39,597 nt of DNA from JBPYCR01 sp051846915 (GCF_051846915.1 NZ_JBPYCR010000033.1:1-39597), one strand, 5' to 3'. Shown: positions 8,445 to 16,704, numbered from the stretch's first letter. Made by a program: numbers and translations. Notes: generated by a model from the letters alone, not told the origin.

Positions 8445-8780
8445 TGTTAATTAATAATCAATATAAATGAGCTTGATATTCTTGATATTTACTAGGTTCG
8501 TTAGACTAATACGAACACTCGGTGAACAATTACATTCTCATTTACTGCAAGCTCTTAAAGTAGTGCCGATCACTTACAAAAATGCACAACCAAAAACGCA
8601 AGTGAAAAGCAGCGACTGTATTTTGATAGAGTAAACATACCTCTTACCAGCGATATGCTCTATCAAACAAAATCGTTACTTTAATCTACTCTTCAGCAAC
8701 TGTGAAATAACGGTCTTGCACTCTAAAGATATGCTGATAAAAAGGATAGAAGTCCGTAATCAGTTGCCCATTTTCATAAC
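8445..8780. other. Intergenic stretch without a gene
   Basis: No frame with a ribosome binding site was found. A 9-bp inverted repeat, TTGATAGAG (8623-8631) and CTCTATCAA (8658-8666), spans a 26-base loop. It is too open for a standard terminator. Confidence 0.4.
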
Positions 8781-8815
8781 AAAATCGATGATGCTATACG
8801 TTATGGCGTCATCGA
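8781..8815 (-). terminator. Terminator of cbpB
   Basis: TCGATGACGC pairs with GCATCATCGA (one C-A mismatch) around a loop of about 11 bases and is followed on the minus strand by TTTTGTT. Confidence 0.7.
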
Positions 8816-8849
8816 CCAGTTTCAGACATACTTAAAATTAATCTTTATA

Positions 8850-9296
8850 TTACTTTTCCAAATTATAATAATTACGCTTTACTAATTTTAAAATCGCGCG
8901 TCTTGTTAATATACCATCAAAATAACCGTCTTTATCTACAACACAAATAAACGGTTCATCAATTACCGACTTCAGTCCTTCAATAAAACTGGCTTCTTTT
9001 GTTACACTTGGCATATCAGCTGTCATTACTTCATGTACTTTCATATCGGAAAGTTTCTCTACCTCATACCTTTCCAATCCTAAAATCTGATCCAAAATTA
9101 CAGTTTTTCCAATTGCCCCTACTAGCTTATAAGAAGAGTCCAATACAGGTACTGCAGAGTACCCGGACTTGATCAGTACGAGTAATGCATGCTCTAACGG
9201 ATTATTCAATTGTACATGGGCTACTTTTTCAGCAGGTATCATCATATCCTCAACAATAATATTCTTTAAGTCATTACCTTCTTTTATTTTATTCAT
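8850..9296 (-). CDS. cbpB: CbpB/DarB, c-di-AMP-binding CBS-domain protein
   Basis: A 148-residue protein made of two CBS domains. The sequence follows B. subtilis YkuL (DarB/CbpB) closely: an N-terminal MIPAEKVAHVQ segment, LEHALLVLIKSGYSAVPVLD in the first CBS unit, GLERYEVEKL in the middle and DGILTRRAILK at the end. DarB dimers bind c-di-AMP; when c-di-AMP is low (low potassium) the apo form stimulates the stringent-response enzyme Rel and pyruvate carboxylase. AAAGGAG precedes the ATG. Together with KtrC and KtrD in the window it belongs to the potassium/c-di-AMP network. Confidence 0.9.
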   Translation of the reverse strand: MNKIKEGNDLKNIIVEDMMIPAEKVAHVQLNNPLEHALLVLIKSGYSAVPVLDSSYKLVGAIGKTVILDQILGLERYEVEKLSDMKVHEVMTADMPSVTKEASFIEGLKSVIDEPFICVVDKDGYFDGILTRRAILKLVKRNYYNLEK

Positions 9297-9381
9297 ATGA
9301 AAGCGCTCCTTTATGAATTCTTTCGTATTTAATTACGGAGTTCATCCCTTAAAAACAGGAATAATTTATCGGAAGCACACA

Positions 9382-9409
9382 ACTCTAGTTTACCACAACT
9401 AAAGGTCAA
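9382..9409 (-). promoter_or_regulatory. Possible promoter of cbpB
   Basis: Minus-strand TTGACC and TAGAGT are spaced by 16 bases, about 85 bases upstream of cbpB. The -35 is good, the -10 mediocre. Confidence 0.4.
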
Positions 9410-9550
9410 GTAACATATTTTACAATTTTATTTTGAAAAATTTTACAGTATGTATTCGCTTTGTTCTTATAATTATCCAGGATGTTTAGTTGTATTATCA
9501 TCCTTATAAAGTGTACAATACGTATATCATTAAAATAGTGAGGTGTGTGG

Positions 9551-10186
9551 ATGGGCATCCATATTTTTAGCAAAAAGGAAGAAATTGTCCATGCGATTAC
9601 ACATGGAATTGGTGCGATTTTAAGCATTGCCGGATTGATCCTGCTTATTCTTTACTCATCCGCAAGTGGAAATAGCTGGCAAATCGTGTCTGTAACTATC
9701 TTTGGTGCAACGATGTTACTAATGTATATTGCATCAACAGTTGTTCATAGCCTTCCTAAGGGTAAATGGAAAGACATATTTCAAATTGTTGATCACGCAT
9801 CCATTTATTTATTTATAGCGGGGACGTATACCCCTTTTTTACTTGTCCATCTGAGAGAAAATGTTGGTTGGATCCTTTTATGCATTGTATGGGGGATCGC
9901 GCTTATTGGTGTCGTTTTTAAAGTGTTTTTTGTGCAACGGTTTTTAATTTTATCTACAATCATTTATGTATTAATGGGGTGGCTAATTGTTACAGTCTGG
10001 TCCCCTTTAACGGCATCTATGCATGAAAATGGGATTTTACTATTAATTATTGGTGGTATATTTTATACAGGCGGGGCACTGTTTTATATTCTTAGAGCCA
10101 TACCTTATCACCATGTTATATGGCACATTTTCGTCATTGCCGGCTCAGCTTGCCATTACTTTTCGATTTTTTATTACGTTATTTAG
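9551..10186 (+). CDS. trhA: TrhA/hemolysin-III family (PAQR) membrane protein
   Basis: An integral membrane protein of about 211 residues with seven predicted transmembrane segments. It has the PAQR metal-site pattern: His in HAITHG near the N-terminus, the D-H of IVDHASIY in the middle, and the late HHVIWHIFVIAG and CHY histidines. The family was named for hemolysin III; bacterial members are now linked to membrane fluidity homeostasis. The frame is open from a GTG at 9545, but the ATG at 9551 is better placed behind GAGG. A possible promoter, TTGTAT-18-TACAAT, lies at 9490-9519. Confidence 0.85.
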   Translation: MGIHIFSKKEEIVHAITHGIGAILSIAGLILLILYSSASGNSWQIVSVTIFGATMLLMYIASTVVHSLPKGKWKDIFQIVDHASIYLFIAGTYTPFLLVHLRENVGWILLCIVWGIALIGVVFKVFFVQRFLILSTIIYVLMGWLIVTVWSPLTASMHENGILLLIIGGIFYTGGALFYILRAIPYHHVIWHIFVIAGSACHYFSIFYYVI

Positions 10187-10255
10187 TTTGTACGTAAGGA
10201 TCATGATATAAAGAAAAGTAATTGAAATTGTCTGAAATTAAAAAGGAGTGCTCAC

Positions 10256-10447
10256 ATGAATAAGCAAGAAAGAGTTAAAGCTTTTGCTGAGTTGTACGAA
10301 CTGCTTACTTTTTACTATGAAAATAGAGATCAACCGGTTGAAAGAGGCTTTGATTTTTTTGGAGAAGTAGAAACACTATGTCAGAAACTGGATCTAGATT
10401 TTGAGGAGTTAAAAAAGGAATTTAATTTAACAAATCTTACTGGATGA
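10256..10447 (+). CDS. Small acidic protein of unknown function
   Basis: A 63-residue cytoplasmic protein with no signal or membrane segment, rich in Glu/Phe/Leu and probably all helical. AAAAAGGAG stands eight bases before the ATG, so translation is well supported. It follows trhA by 69 bases and is closed by a perfect hairpin, so it may be cotranscribed with trhA. I do not recognise the family. Confidence 0.75.
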   Translation: MNKQERVKAFAELYELLTFYYENRDQPVERGFDFFGEVETLCQKLDLDFEELKKEFNLTNLTG

Positions 10448-10455
10448 ATCTTCAA

Positions 10456-10501
10456 TTAAACACCTACTTATATAAATGTGATTATATAAGTAGGTGTTTA
10501 A
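10456..10501. terminator. Perfect 20-bp hairpin between convergent genes
   Basis: TTAAACACCTACTTATATAA (10456-10475) is exactly complementary to 10482-10501 around a six-base loop. It lies nine bases after the small gene and about 90 bases beyond the aspA stop, so it can end both. Neither side has a real T tract (TTTAAGG and TTTAATTG), so termination may be inefficient or the structure may instead protect 3' ends. Confidence 0.65.
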
Positions 10502-10592
10502 GGTACTCCTATCTTAAACATTATTTAAAGTATAGAGGAGGCCGCAATCAAAAAAGTTATTATTATGTTGATTCCAAAACAATTCATATTTA

Positions 10593-12011
10593 TTACTCCA
10601 CTAAGATAGCACCAGATATTCCAGGGTTAGTCATTTCATATGGGTTTAAAACATGATTTAATTTTTCTTCAGATAAGACTTCATATTGGATGCAAAGCTC
10701 GCGAATTGATTTTCCTGTTATGATCGCTTCTCTTGCAATAGTTGTTGCAAGTTCATAACCAATATGTGGATTAATAGCGGTAATAGTACCAATACTTGCT
10801 TCAACATATTCTTGCATTTGCTTTTCATTTGCACTTAATCCCGTTACACAAAAATCAGTAAACGAACAAAAGCCATTATTCATAATACTAATTGATTGAA
10901 TGAGATTAAATACGAGGACGGGTTCCATGACATTTAATTCTAATTGTCCAGCTTCAGAAGCTAAACCTATCGTATTATCATTACCAATAACTTGAAAAGC
11001 AATTTGATTTATAACTTCTGGCATTACCGGATTAACCTTACCCGGCATCATCGAAGAACCTGGCTGTCTGGATGGTAAGTTTAATTCATTTAAACCCGAA
11101 CGTGGTCCAGATGCCATTAATCGTATATCATTTGCTATTTTGGACATATTCATCATACATACTTTTAGCGATGCTGATATTTCTGTATATGCATCTGTAT
11201 TTTGAGTTGCATCTACCAAATTTTCCGCTGTATATAACGGGTACCCACTTATTTTCCGCAAATGACCGACAACCGAGGATACATAGTTAGAATCTGCATT
11301 TAATCCTGTTCCTACAGCTGTCGCACCCATGTTAACTTCAAACAAATGTTGGCGTGATCGAGTGATTCGGTTAATATCCCGTTGGATAACCCGACTATAA
11401 GCTTCAAACTCCTGGCCAAGCCGAATTGGAACAGCATCTTGAAGATGTGTACGCCCCATTTTAACTATGTGGTCAAATTCCAGTGCTTTTTCTTTAAATG
11501 CACGATGCATTTTTTTCATACTGGATAACAATTGTTCCAAAAGTGTAAGAATTGCAATGTGTATAGCCGTTGGAAAAACATCATTCGTTGATTGTGCCAT
11601 ATTAACATGTGTATTCGGACTTAAAAAAGCATAATCTCCTTTTTCTTTACCAAGTATTTCTAATGCCCGATTAGCAATTACTTCATTCGCATTCATATTG
11701 ATTGAAGTACCAGCTCCCCCTTGTATTGGGTCAACGATAAAATTTTCATGCCATACACCTTCTATAATTTCATCTGCTGCCTGGATAATTGCTCTTTGCA
11801 ATTGGCCAGGTAGTCGCCCAGTTTCAAAATTAGCAATCGCTGCAGCCTTTTTAACCCTTGCTATAGATTTTATTAATTCTGAATGAATTCGATAGCCAGT
11901 AATAGGGAAATTTTCCACCGCACGTAATGTTTGGATACCATAATGTGCATTTTTTGGCACTTCTTTTTTTCCTAAAAAGTCGTTTTCGACCCTTACATTA
12001 TCAGGCATCAT
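10593..12011 (-). CDS. aspA: Aspartate ammonia-lyase (aspartase)
   Basis: This enzyme splits L-aspartate into fumarate and ammonia. The 472-residue length is normal for the fumarase/aspartase superfamily. Signature GSSMMPGKVNP (318-328) holds the catalytic Ser and Lys325. QGGAGTSINMNANE (97-110) and HVNMAQSTND (135-144) are aspartase rather than fumarase versions, and T188-H189 matches the active site of Bacillus AspB with a one-residue shift. GGGGG lies about six bases before the ATG. It is the last gene of the unit M20 carbamoylase-pyrK-pyrD-amidohydrolase-aspA, 57 bases behind the amidohydrolase. There it would turn aspartate from carbamoyl-aspartate into fumarate for the TCA cycle. Confidence 0.93.
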   Translation of the reverse strand: MMPDNVRVENDFLGKKEVPKNAHYGIQTLRAVENFPITGYRIHSELIKSIARVKKAAAIANFETGRLPGQLQRAIIQAADEIIEGVWHENFIVDPIQGGAGTSINMNANEVIANRALEILGKEKGDYAFLSPNTHVNMAQSTNDVFPTAIHIAILTLLEQLLSSMKKMHRAFKEKALEFDHIVKMGRTHLQDAVPIRLGQEFEAYSRVIQRDINRITRSRQHLFEVNMGATAVGTGLNADSNYVSSVVGHLRKISGYPLYTAENLVDATQNTDAYTEISASLKVCMMNMSKIANDIRLMASGPRSGLNELNLPSRQPGSSMMPGKVNPVMPEVINQIAFQVIGNDNTIGLASEAGQLELNVMEPVLVFNLIQSISIMNNGFCSFTDFCVTGLSANEKQMQEYVEASIGTITAINPHIGYELATTIAREAIITGKSIRELCIQYEVLSEEKLNHVLNPYEMTNPGISGAILVE

Positions 12012-12068
12012 TTATTACCCCCGATTGATATAGTTCTATTCATTTTATTTGCTGTAGGTTTTTCTCCT

Positions 12069-13463
12069 TTAATCTATTGGGATAACTAAATTACCCAATG
12101 GGCCTTTTATAATATTTCCATCCTTCATTACTGTTATGCCATTTACAATTGTCTGGACAGGCCATCCCTTTACGTTAAAACCATCATAAGCAGTCACCTT
12201 ACTTTTACTGTGAAGGTTTTTCCTTTTAATAACAGCCTCTTTTTGCATATCGACAATTGTTAAATCAGCATCGGAGCCAACTTGAATAATACCCTTTTTT
12301 GGAAAAACATCAAATTGTTTCGCTGGGTTTTCGGATAGGAGTGAAGCAATTTGTTCCAAAGTAAGTCTTCCCTTGGACACTTCATTTATCATAAGAGGAG
12401 CCAATGTTTCCACCCCACACATACCAGCTGGGATTGAAGTAAGCTTCCCCTTTTTTTCCTCCTCGGTATGTGGCGCATGATCAGAACAAACAAAGGAAAT
12501 CGTTCCATCCATGACACCTTCCCAAATACGCTGTTGATCTTTTTCATATTTTACAAGAGGATATATTTTCATTTCCGGGCCGATTCTTTTATAATCCTCA
12601 TTTGTCAAAAACAAATAATGGGGACATGTTTCCGCAGTGATTGGATACCCCTTGTTTTGGGCTTCCTTAATTAAATCGATTCCTTCTGCTGTACTTACAT
12701 GTAAAATGTGTAAGTGAACACCTGTTGCTTTAGCCATGGATATTGCCGTTTGAATCGTTAGTTCTTCCGCCAAATTAGGCCTCGTTTGCAAAAAGGTATC
12801 GTAATCATCGTTGGCGGAATCTCCAAGTTGTTTGGATATATGATTAATAAGTTCATTGTCTTCTGCGTGAATCGCCAACATTTTACCCGTTTTCGCAATC
12901 TCCTTGAATATATCAAATATTTCCCCATCATCAAATGGCGGAATGACATCTTCCATATCATCTGAATAATTATATTGCAATTGAAATGTGTGCCTGTTTA
13001 CCGCATAACCCCAAAAATATTTAAACCCAATGACGCCTGCTTGATGTAACGCTTGAAGATCTTTTGTATTTAAATCACCTAAACAAATTCCCCATAGTCC
13101 GAAATTAACATGTGCTTTTTTGCTTAAATTTTCCACTTGTTTATGAAAGTTTGCTACATTATTAACTGTTGGGCTTGTGTTTGGCATTTCAAAGATCGTC
13201 GTTATCCCGCCAGCAGCGGCCGCTTGCGTCGAATGAAAAAAATCTTCTTTATGTGTAGCTCCTCCATCACGGGAGTGGACATGTGTATCAATTAAACCCG
13301 GCAAAACATAAAGGCCGGTAGCATCCGTTATTTCTTTTGCATTTTCGGTTGGTTCTTCTTTTGAAATAGAAGCTATTTTCCCATTTTTTATAAAAACATC
13401 TGCCTCATATATGGATGATGAGGTTACGATTTTTCCATTCTTAATAATATGATCCCAATTCAT
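12069..13463 (-). CDS. Dihydroorotase/hydantoinase-family amidohydrolase, likely dihydroorotase
   Basis: A cyclic amidohydrolase of 464 residues with a TIM-barrel metal site: H61 and H63 in HVHSRDGG, K148 (GFKYF, probably the carbamylated bridging Lys), H199 (IHAED), H255 (LHVST) and D328 (CSDHAPH). R65 two residues after the HxH and N95 in EMPNTSP match the pair that binds the carboxylate of dihydroorotate in dihydroorotases; allantoinases and hydantoinases usually lack this Arg. The Lys-bearing segment is more allantoinase-like. With PyrD and PyrK directly upstream, the best guess is hydrolysis of dihydroorotate to N-carbamoyl-aspartate, working in the catabolic direction. Allantoinase or hydantoinase activity cannot be excluded. 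GAGAGG precedes the ATG by about nine bases. Confidence 0.85.
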   Translation of the reverse strand: MNWDHIIKNGKIVTSSSIYEADVFIKNGKIASISKEEPTENAKEITDATGLYVLPGLIDTHVHSRDGGATHKEDFFHSTQAAAAGGITTIFEMPNTSPTVNNVANFHKQVENLSKKAHVNFGLWGICLGDLNTKDLQALHQAGVIGFKYFWGYAVNRHTFQLQYNYSDDMEDVIPPFDDGEIFDIFKEIAKTGKMLAIHAEDNELINHISKQLGDSANDDYDTFLQTRPNLAEELTIQTAISMAKATGVHLHILHVSTAEGIDLIKEAQNKGYPITAETCPHYLFLTNEDYKRIGPEMKIYPLVKYEKDQQRIWEGVMDGTISFVCSDHAPHTEEEKKGKLTSIPAGMCGVETLAPLMINEVSKGRLTLEQIASLLSENPAKQFDVFPKKGIIQVGSDADLTIVDMQKEAVIKRKNLHSKSKVTAYDGFNVKGWPVQTIVNGITVMKDGNIIKGPLGNLVIPID

Positions 13464-13496
13464 TACATTCAGCCTCTCTTTTTTACTTAGTCCATT

Positions 13497-14414
13497 TCAT
13501 GTAGGTACTTCAACCTTTCCAATCAATTCATTTATATTTGTTAGGTTATATGTAGACATATAGTCTTTAATTCCGTCCAAAATGTCGATCATGGACATCG
13601 GATTAATAAAATTGGCTGTCCCAACCTGAACGGCAGTAGCCCCTGCCAAGACCATTTCAATCGCATCTTCAGCATTCATGACACCACCACATCCAATAAT
13701 AGGAACGGAACAAACTTGATGTACTTGATAAACCATTCTAACAATGATTGGCTTTATGGCAGGTCCCGATATACCACCCATTCCGTTTCCGATTTTAGGC
13801 TTACGTGTGTTAATATCAACCGCCATGGCCAAGACGGTATTTGCAACATTCAATCCATCTGTCCCAGCCTCTTCACAAGCAATTGCTATTTCCTGAATAC
13901 TTGTAACGTTCGGTGTCAATTTCGTGATAATAGGTTGGTTAGTTACTGTTTTAACTTTTTTAATTAATTCAAATGAAATATCCGAATCCATACCAAAAGC
14001 TTTCCCATCGTCCTTAAGATTGGGACAGGAGATATTTAACTCAATACCGGACACCCCTTTTGTATTACCGATAATCTCCGACATTTCAGCGAATTCATCG
14101 ATAGAATCTGCAGAAACACTTGCTATTAAAGGTGTTCCATAATGTTTATAAGCTGGTACAATATGATCCAGAAAATAAATAAGTCCTTTACTTTGTATCC
14201 CGATGGAGTTAATCATACCGCTGTTTACTTCACAAACTCTAGGTGTGTCATTACCCCCACGAGGATATTTAGTAATACTTTTGGGGACTACTGCTCCTAG
14301 CTGATTAAAGTCAAATAAATTTTCCATTTCATGACCGAAAGCACCTGAAGCTGGCATAACCGGGTTTTTCAGCTGTAAATTTCCTATTTTTACTGATAAG
14401 TCGATATTATTCAT
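13497..14414 (-). CDS. pyrD: Dihydroorotate dehydrogenase B, catalytic subunit (PyrD type 1B)
   Basis: A 305-residue FMN TIM-barrel enzyme that interconverts dihydroorotate and orotate. The class 1B active-site loop ELNISCPN (125-132) holds the substrate Asn127 and catalytic Cys130. K45 lies in PKSITK, and MINSIG and GCGGV (FMN phosphate) motifs are intact. The NFSCPH motif of dihydropyrimidine dehydrogenase (PreA) is absent, so orotate rather than uracil is the expected substrate. Its start overlaps the pyrK stop codon by one base (TGATG), so the subunits are translationally coupled. No biosynthetic pyr genes (pyrB, carAB, pyrF, pyrE) surround it, so this is likely a second, catabolic copy that reduces orotate with NADH. 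Confidence 0.92.
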   Translation of the reverse strand: MNNIDLSVKIGNLQLKNPVMPASGAFGHEMENLFDFNQLGAVVPKSITKYPRGGNDTPRVCEVNSGMINSIGIQSKGLIYFLDHIVPAYKHYGTPLIASVSADSIDEFAEMSEIIGNTKGVSGIELNISCPNLKDDGKAFGMDSDISFELIKKVKTVTNQPIITKLTPNVTSIQEIAIACEEAGTDGLNVANTVLAMAVDINTRKPKIGNGMGGISGPAIKPIIVRMVYQVHQVCSVPIIGCGGVMNAEDAIEMVLAGATAVQVGTANFINPMSMIDILDGIKDYMSTYNLTNINELIGKVEVPT

Positions 14415-15199
14415 CAGGCCAACACCACCTTAGCCAGATCAAATACTGGCCCCTCTTTACAAACACGAACCGATTCAATAGATCCTTCTGTGTAAATATC
14501 ACACACACATGCATAACATACACCCATGGCACACCCCATATGCTCTTCCAAAGCAATTTGAGCAGGAATTTGTTTTTCACGTGTCATTCTTTGCATTAAT
14601 TTGGATAGCCGTTTGGAACCGCATGTAAAACCGGCTTTAATATCATGATCGGCAAAAATATTTTCCATTAATTGTTCAACGTTTCTTACATGGCTTGTTC
14701 CGTCTTCTTCCGTTACTTTATAGACATCCGCACCGAAACTTTGCAACGTTACCGCTGCTAATAAATCATTGTTGCTTCGGGCACTTAGTATTGCTACACA
14801 ATTGATGTTTCTAGCAACAGCCTCTTGGGCGACTGCCGCTAACGTTGCGACACCCACCCCTCTAGCTAAAAGTAATATCGTATCCCATTCATTTTTTATC
14901 GTAAATCCTTGGCCAAGTGGCCCGAAGACATCAATAGTTTCGTCGGCATTTATATCCGTTAACCTTTCTGTGCCTAACCCTTTCACTAAATATAAAAATT
15001 CAATCGTATCATTAACATTGTTAATGCGATAGATACTAAAGGGTCTCCGTAAAAAGGGAAATGATTCATTCGCACATTTAATATTAAAAAATTGCCCCGG
15101 TTTAATTTCTTTCTCCATGCCTGAAGCATCCACGATCATATGCCAATAGCGATCGTTCACTTGGAGATTTGAAATCACTTTTAGTTTTTCCATATTCAT
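14414..15199 (-). CDS. pyrK: Dihydroorotate dehydrogenase B, electron transfer subunit (PyrK)
   Basis: A 261-residue partner that links PyrD to NAD(H) through FAD and a 2Fe-2S cluster. The FAD motif RRPFSIY (51-57), a nucleotide-binding GVGVA (114-118) and the cluster ligands C223, C228, C231 and C247 (GCAMGVCYACVC, then VCKEGPVF) are all present, with spacing almost as in the Lactococcus enzyme. GGAG lies seven to eight bases before the ATG. The gene follows the M20 carbamoylase by 26 bases and overlaps pyrD. NAD-linked PyrDK enzymes are the type first described from orotate-fermenting clostridia, where they work as orotate reductases. Confidence 0.93.
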   Translation of the reverse strand: MNMEKLKVISNLQVNDRYWHMIVDASGMEKEIKPGQFFNIKCANESFPFLRRPFSIYRINNVNDTIEFLYLVKGLGTERLTDINADETIDVFGPLGQGFTIKNEWDTILLLARGVGVATLAAVAQEAVARNINCVAILSARSNNDLLAAVTLQSFGADVYKVTEEDGTSHVRNVEQLMENIFADHDIKAGFTCGSKRLSKLMQRMTREKQIPAQIALEEHMGCAMGVCYACVCDIYTEGSIESVRVCKEGPVFDLAKVVLA

Positions 15200-15225
15200 A
15201 CAGATACACTCCAGTCATATCTCAT

Positions 15226-16458
15226 TTATAATGGACACGCTTGTTTTAAGATTTCTTCCCTTAATAAAATGACACCTTTCTCAATTTCATTAATGGAAGT
15301 GAATTCTTCAGGATTATGGCTTAATCCATTTTTTGAAGGGATAAAAATTAAACCCGATGGACATAAAGCTGCCATATTCATCACATCGTGTCCTGCGCCA
15401 CTAGGCATTCTTTCATATTCAAGTCCAAGTCGTTTGCAAGTTTCTTCCAACGAACTAATAATTTTAGAATCCATATAAACAGGTGACTCATCGCTAAGTT
15501 GTGTAACGTCTATTGTAAGACCTCTTTCTTGTTCCAGTTCTTGAACGGTTTCGAAAAGGAGGTGCACCGTTTTTTCTTTGGAGCTTTTTGAAATACTTCG
15601 GATATCAACCTTTATTTCTGTTTTACCAGGTATGATATTCATGGCTCCAGGAGAAATAACACAATCCCCAATCGTAGCGACTGTACCGTTATCGGCTTCC
15701 GAATTAGCGATATTTTCTAAAGCTATGGCTATTTCGGCGGCAGCAGAAAAGGAATCTTTTCTTAAGTTCATTGGAGTTGAACCTGAATGAGAAGCAATAC
15801 CTTCAATTTCAATATTAAATCGTGTTGGTGCTGCAATGCCGGTGACGATACCTATATCTTTCTGTTTATTTTCCAGTACGGGGCCCTGTTCAATATGAAC
15901 TTCATAAAAAGCTTTTAAGTCAGCTTCATTTCTTTTAGCTTGTTCGATTTCATTTATATCTAGTGAACAAGACTTGAATGCTTCTGATAAAGTTATTCCG
16001 TCCTTATCTTTTAAATCTAATAAGTTATTTTTACCAATCAGTCCAGCCATAGCCTTGCTGCCAATTGTAGAAACCCCAAAACGAGCTGATTCCTCACAGG
16101 CAAATACAATTAATTCAATAGGATGCTTTGTTTTTATATTTTGCTCATTCAAACTGCGAATGACCTCCAACCCTGCTATAACGCCAACTGTTCCATCATA
16201 ATTACCGGCATTATAAACGGTATCAATATGTGAACCACATGCCACGACTGGTGATGTCGGCTCCGTTCCTTCACGCTGTGCTATAAGATTTCCAGCTGCA
16301 TCCGTTCGTACGGTCATACTTTCTTTTTCAAAAAGTGAAATTAAATGCGATTTTGCCTGTTGTTCTTGATCCGTGTAGGCTAATCGGTTTAATCCATCGT
16401 TGGAAAGACCATATTGATTGATGTTATTTAATGTTTGTTCAAAGCGTTGTTTGTTCAC
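15226..16458 (-). CDS. M20-family Zn-dependent N-carbamoyl-amino-acid amidohydrolase
   Basis: A 410-residue hydantoinase/carbamoylase-family enzyme (relatives: allantoate amidohydrolase AllC, L-carbamoylase, beta-ureidopropionase). The dinuclear metal ligands are H77 (GSHIDTV), D88 (YDGTVG), E122/E123 (CEESARFG), H188 (EVHIEQGP) and H381 (LSHNPEEF). The dimer-interface His is in ASHSG. Such enzymes release NH3 and CO2 from an N-carbamoyl group; directly upstream of pyrKD and the dihydroorotase-like gene, the likely reaction is N-carbamoyl-aspartate to aspartate (ureidosuccinase). Allantoate or beta-ureido acids are alternatives. The start is GTG 16458 with GGGGGG about six bases upstream. First gene of the five-gene unit. 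Confidence 0.88.
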   Translation of the reverse strand: MNKQRFEQTLNNINQYGLSNDGLNRLAYTDQEQQAKSHLISLFEKESMTVRTDAAGNLIAQREGTEPTSPVVACGSHIDTVYNAGNYDGTVGVIAGLEVIRSLNEQNIKTKHPIELIVFACEESARFGVSTIGSKAMAGLIGKNNLLDLKDKDGITLSEAFKSCSLDINEIEQAKRNEADLKAFYEVHIEQGPVLENKQKDIGIVTGIAAPTRFNIEIEGIASHSGSTPMNLRKDSFSAAAEIAIALENIANSEADNGTVATIGDCVISPGAMNIIPGKTEIKVDIRSISKSSKEKTVHLLFETVQELEQERGLTIDVTQLSDESPVYMDSKIISSLEETCKRLGLEYERMPSGAGHDVMNMAALCPSGLIFIPSKNGLSHNPEEFTSINEIEKGVILLREEILKQACPL

Positions 16459-16491
16459 CGATGTCCCCCCTAACTTCTATTCTCTCCTTTA

Positions 16492-16551
16492 AGTATAAAC
16501 CGGATTTTGACCTTTTTCGTTTGTCCACCAAAACAATAAATTATTTGTTTT
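16492..16551 (-). promoter_or_regulatory. Probable promoter and operator of the carbamoylase-pyrKD unit
   Basis: A -10 element TATACT (16492-16497, minus strand) lies 34 bases upstream of the GTG start. No good -35 stands 16-18 bases before it. A 22-base near-palindrome (16530-16551, AAAACAATAAATTATTTG and so on) is centred about 45 bases upstream of the -10. A weak -35 plus an upstream palindrome suggests activator control. No PucR box was found here. Confidence 0.4.
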
Positions 16552-16671
16552 ACAGTCCATATAAACAATAATTAAATCTATTCCTATTTAATTTATAACA
16601 AGACTTCTCAAGAACTTTTAAATAAATAAAGCAGTCACTTATCCATTAACATATCTTCAATTAAATTAAAT

Positions 16672-16704
16672 AAAACCCATGGATATTTAACATCCATGGG
16701 TTTT
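16672..16704 (-). terminator. Terminator separating the UbiD unit from the PyrKD unit
   Basis: A perfect 13-bp stem (AAAACCCATGGAT, 16672-16684, with 16692-16704) and a seven-base loop are followed on the minus strand by a TTTTATTTAATTT tract. It lies 33 bases after the SDR stop codon. Confidence 0.93.

Noticed and set aside
10444..10656. 70-residue plus-strand frame starting at the end of the small unknown gene
   Set aside because: It runs through the perfect 20-bp hairpin and into the 3' end of aspA, has no ribosome binding site and a low-complexity Tyr-rich sequence.
13497..15199. Dihydropyrimidine dehydrogenase (PreA/PreT) for uracil reduction
   Set aside because: The active-site loop is NISCPN of PyrD 1B, not NFSCPH, and the partner is PyrK with one 2Fe-2S motif rather than a PreT-like protein.
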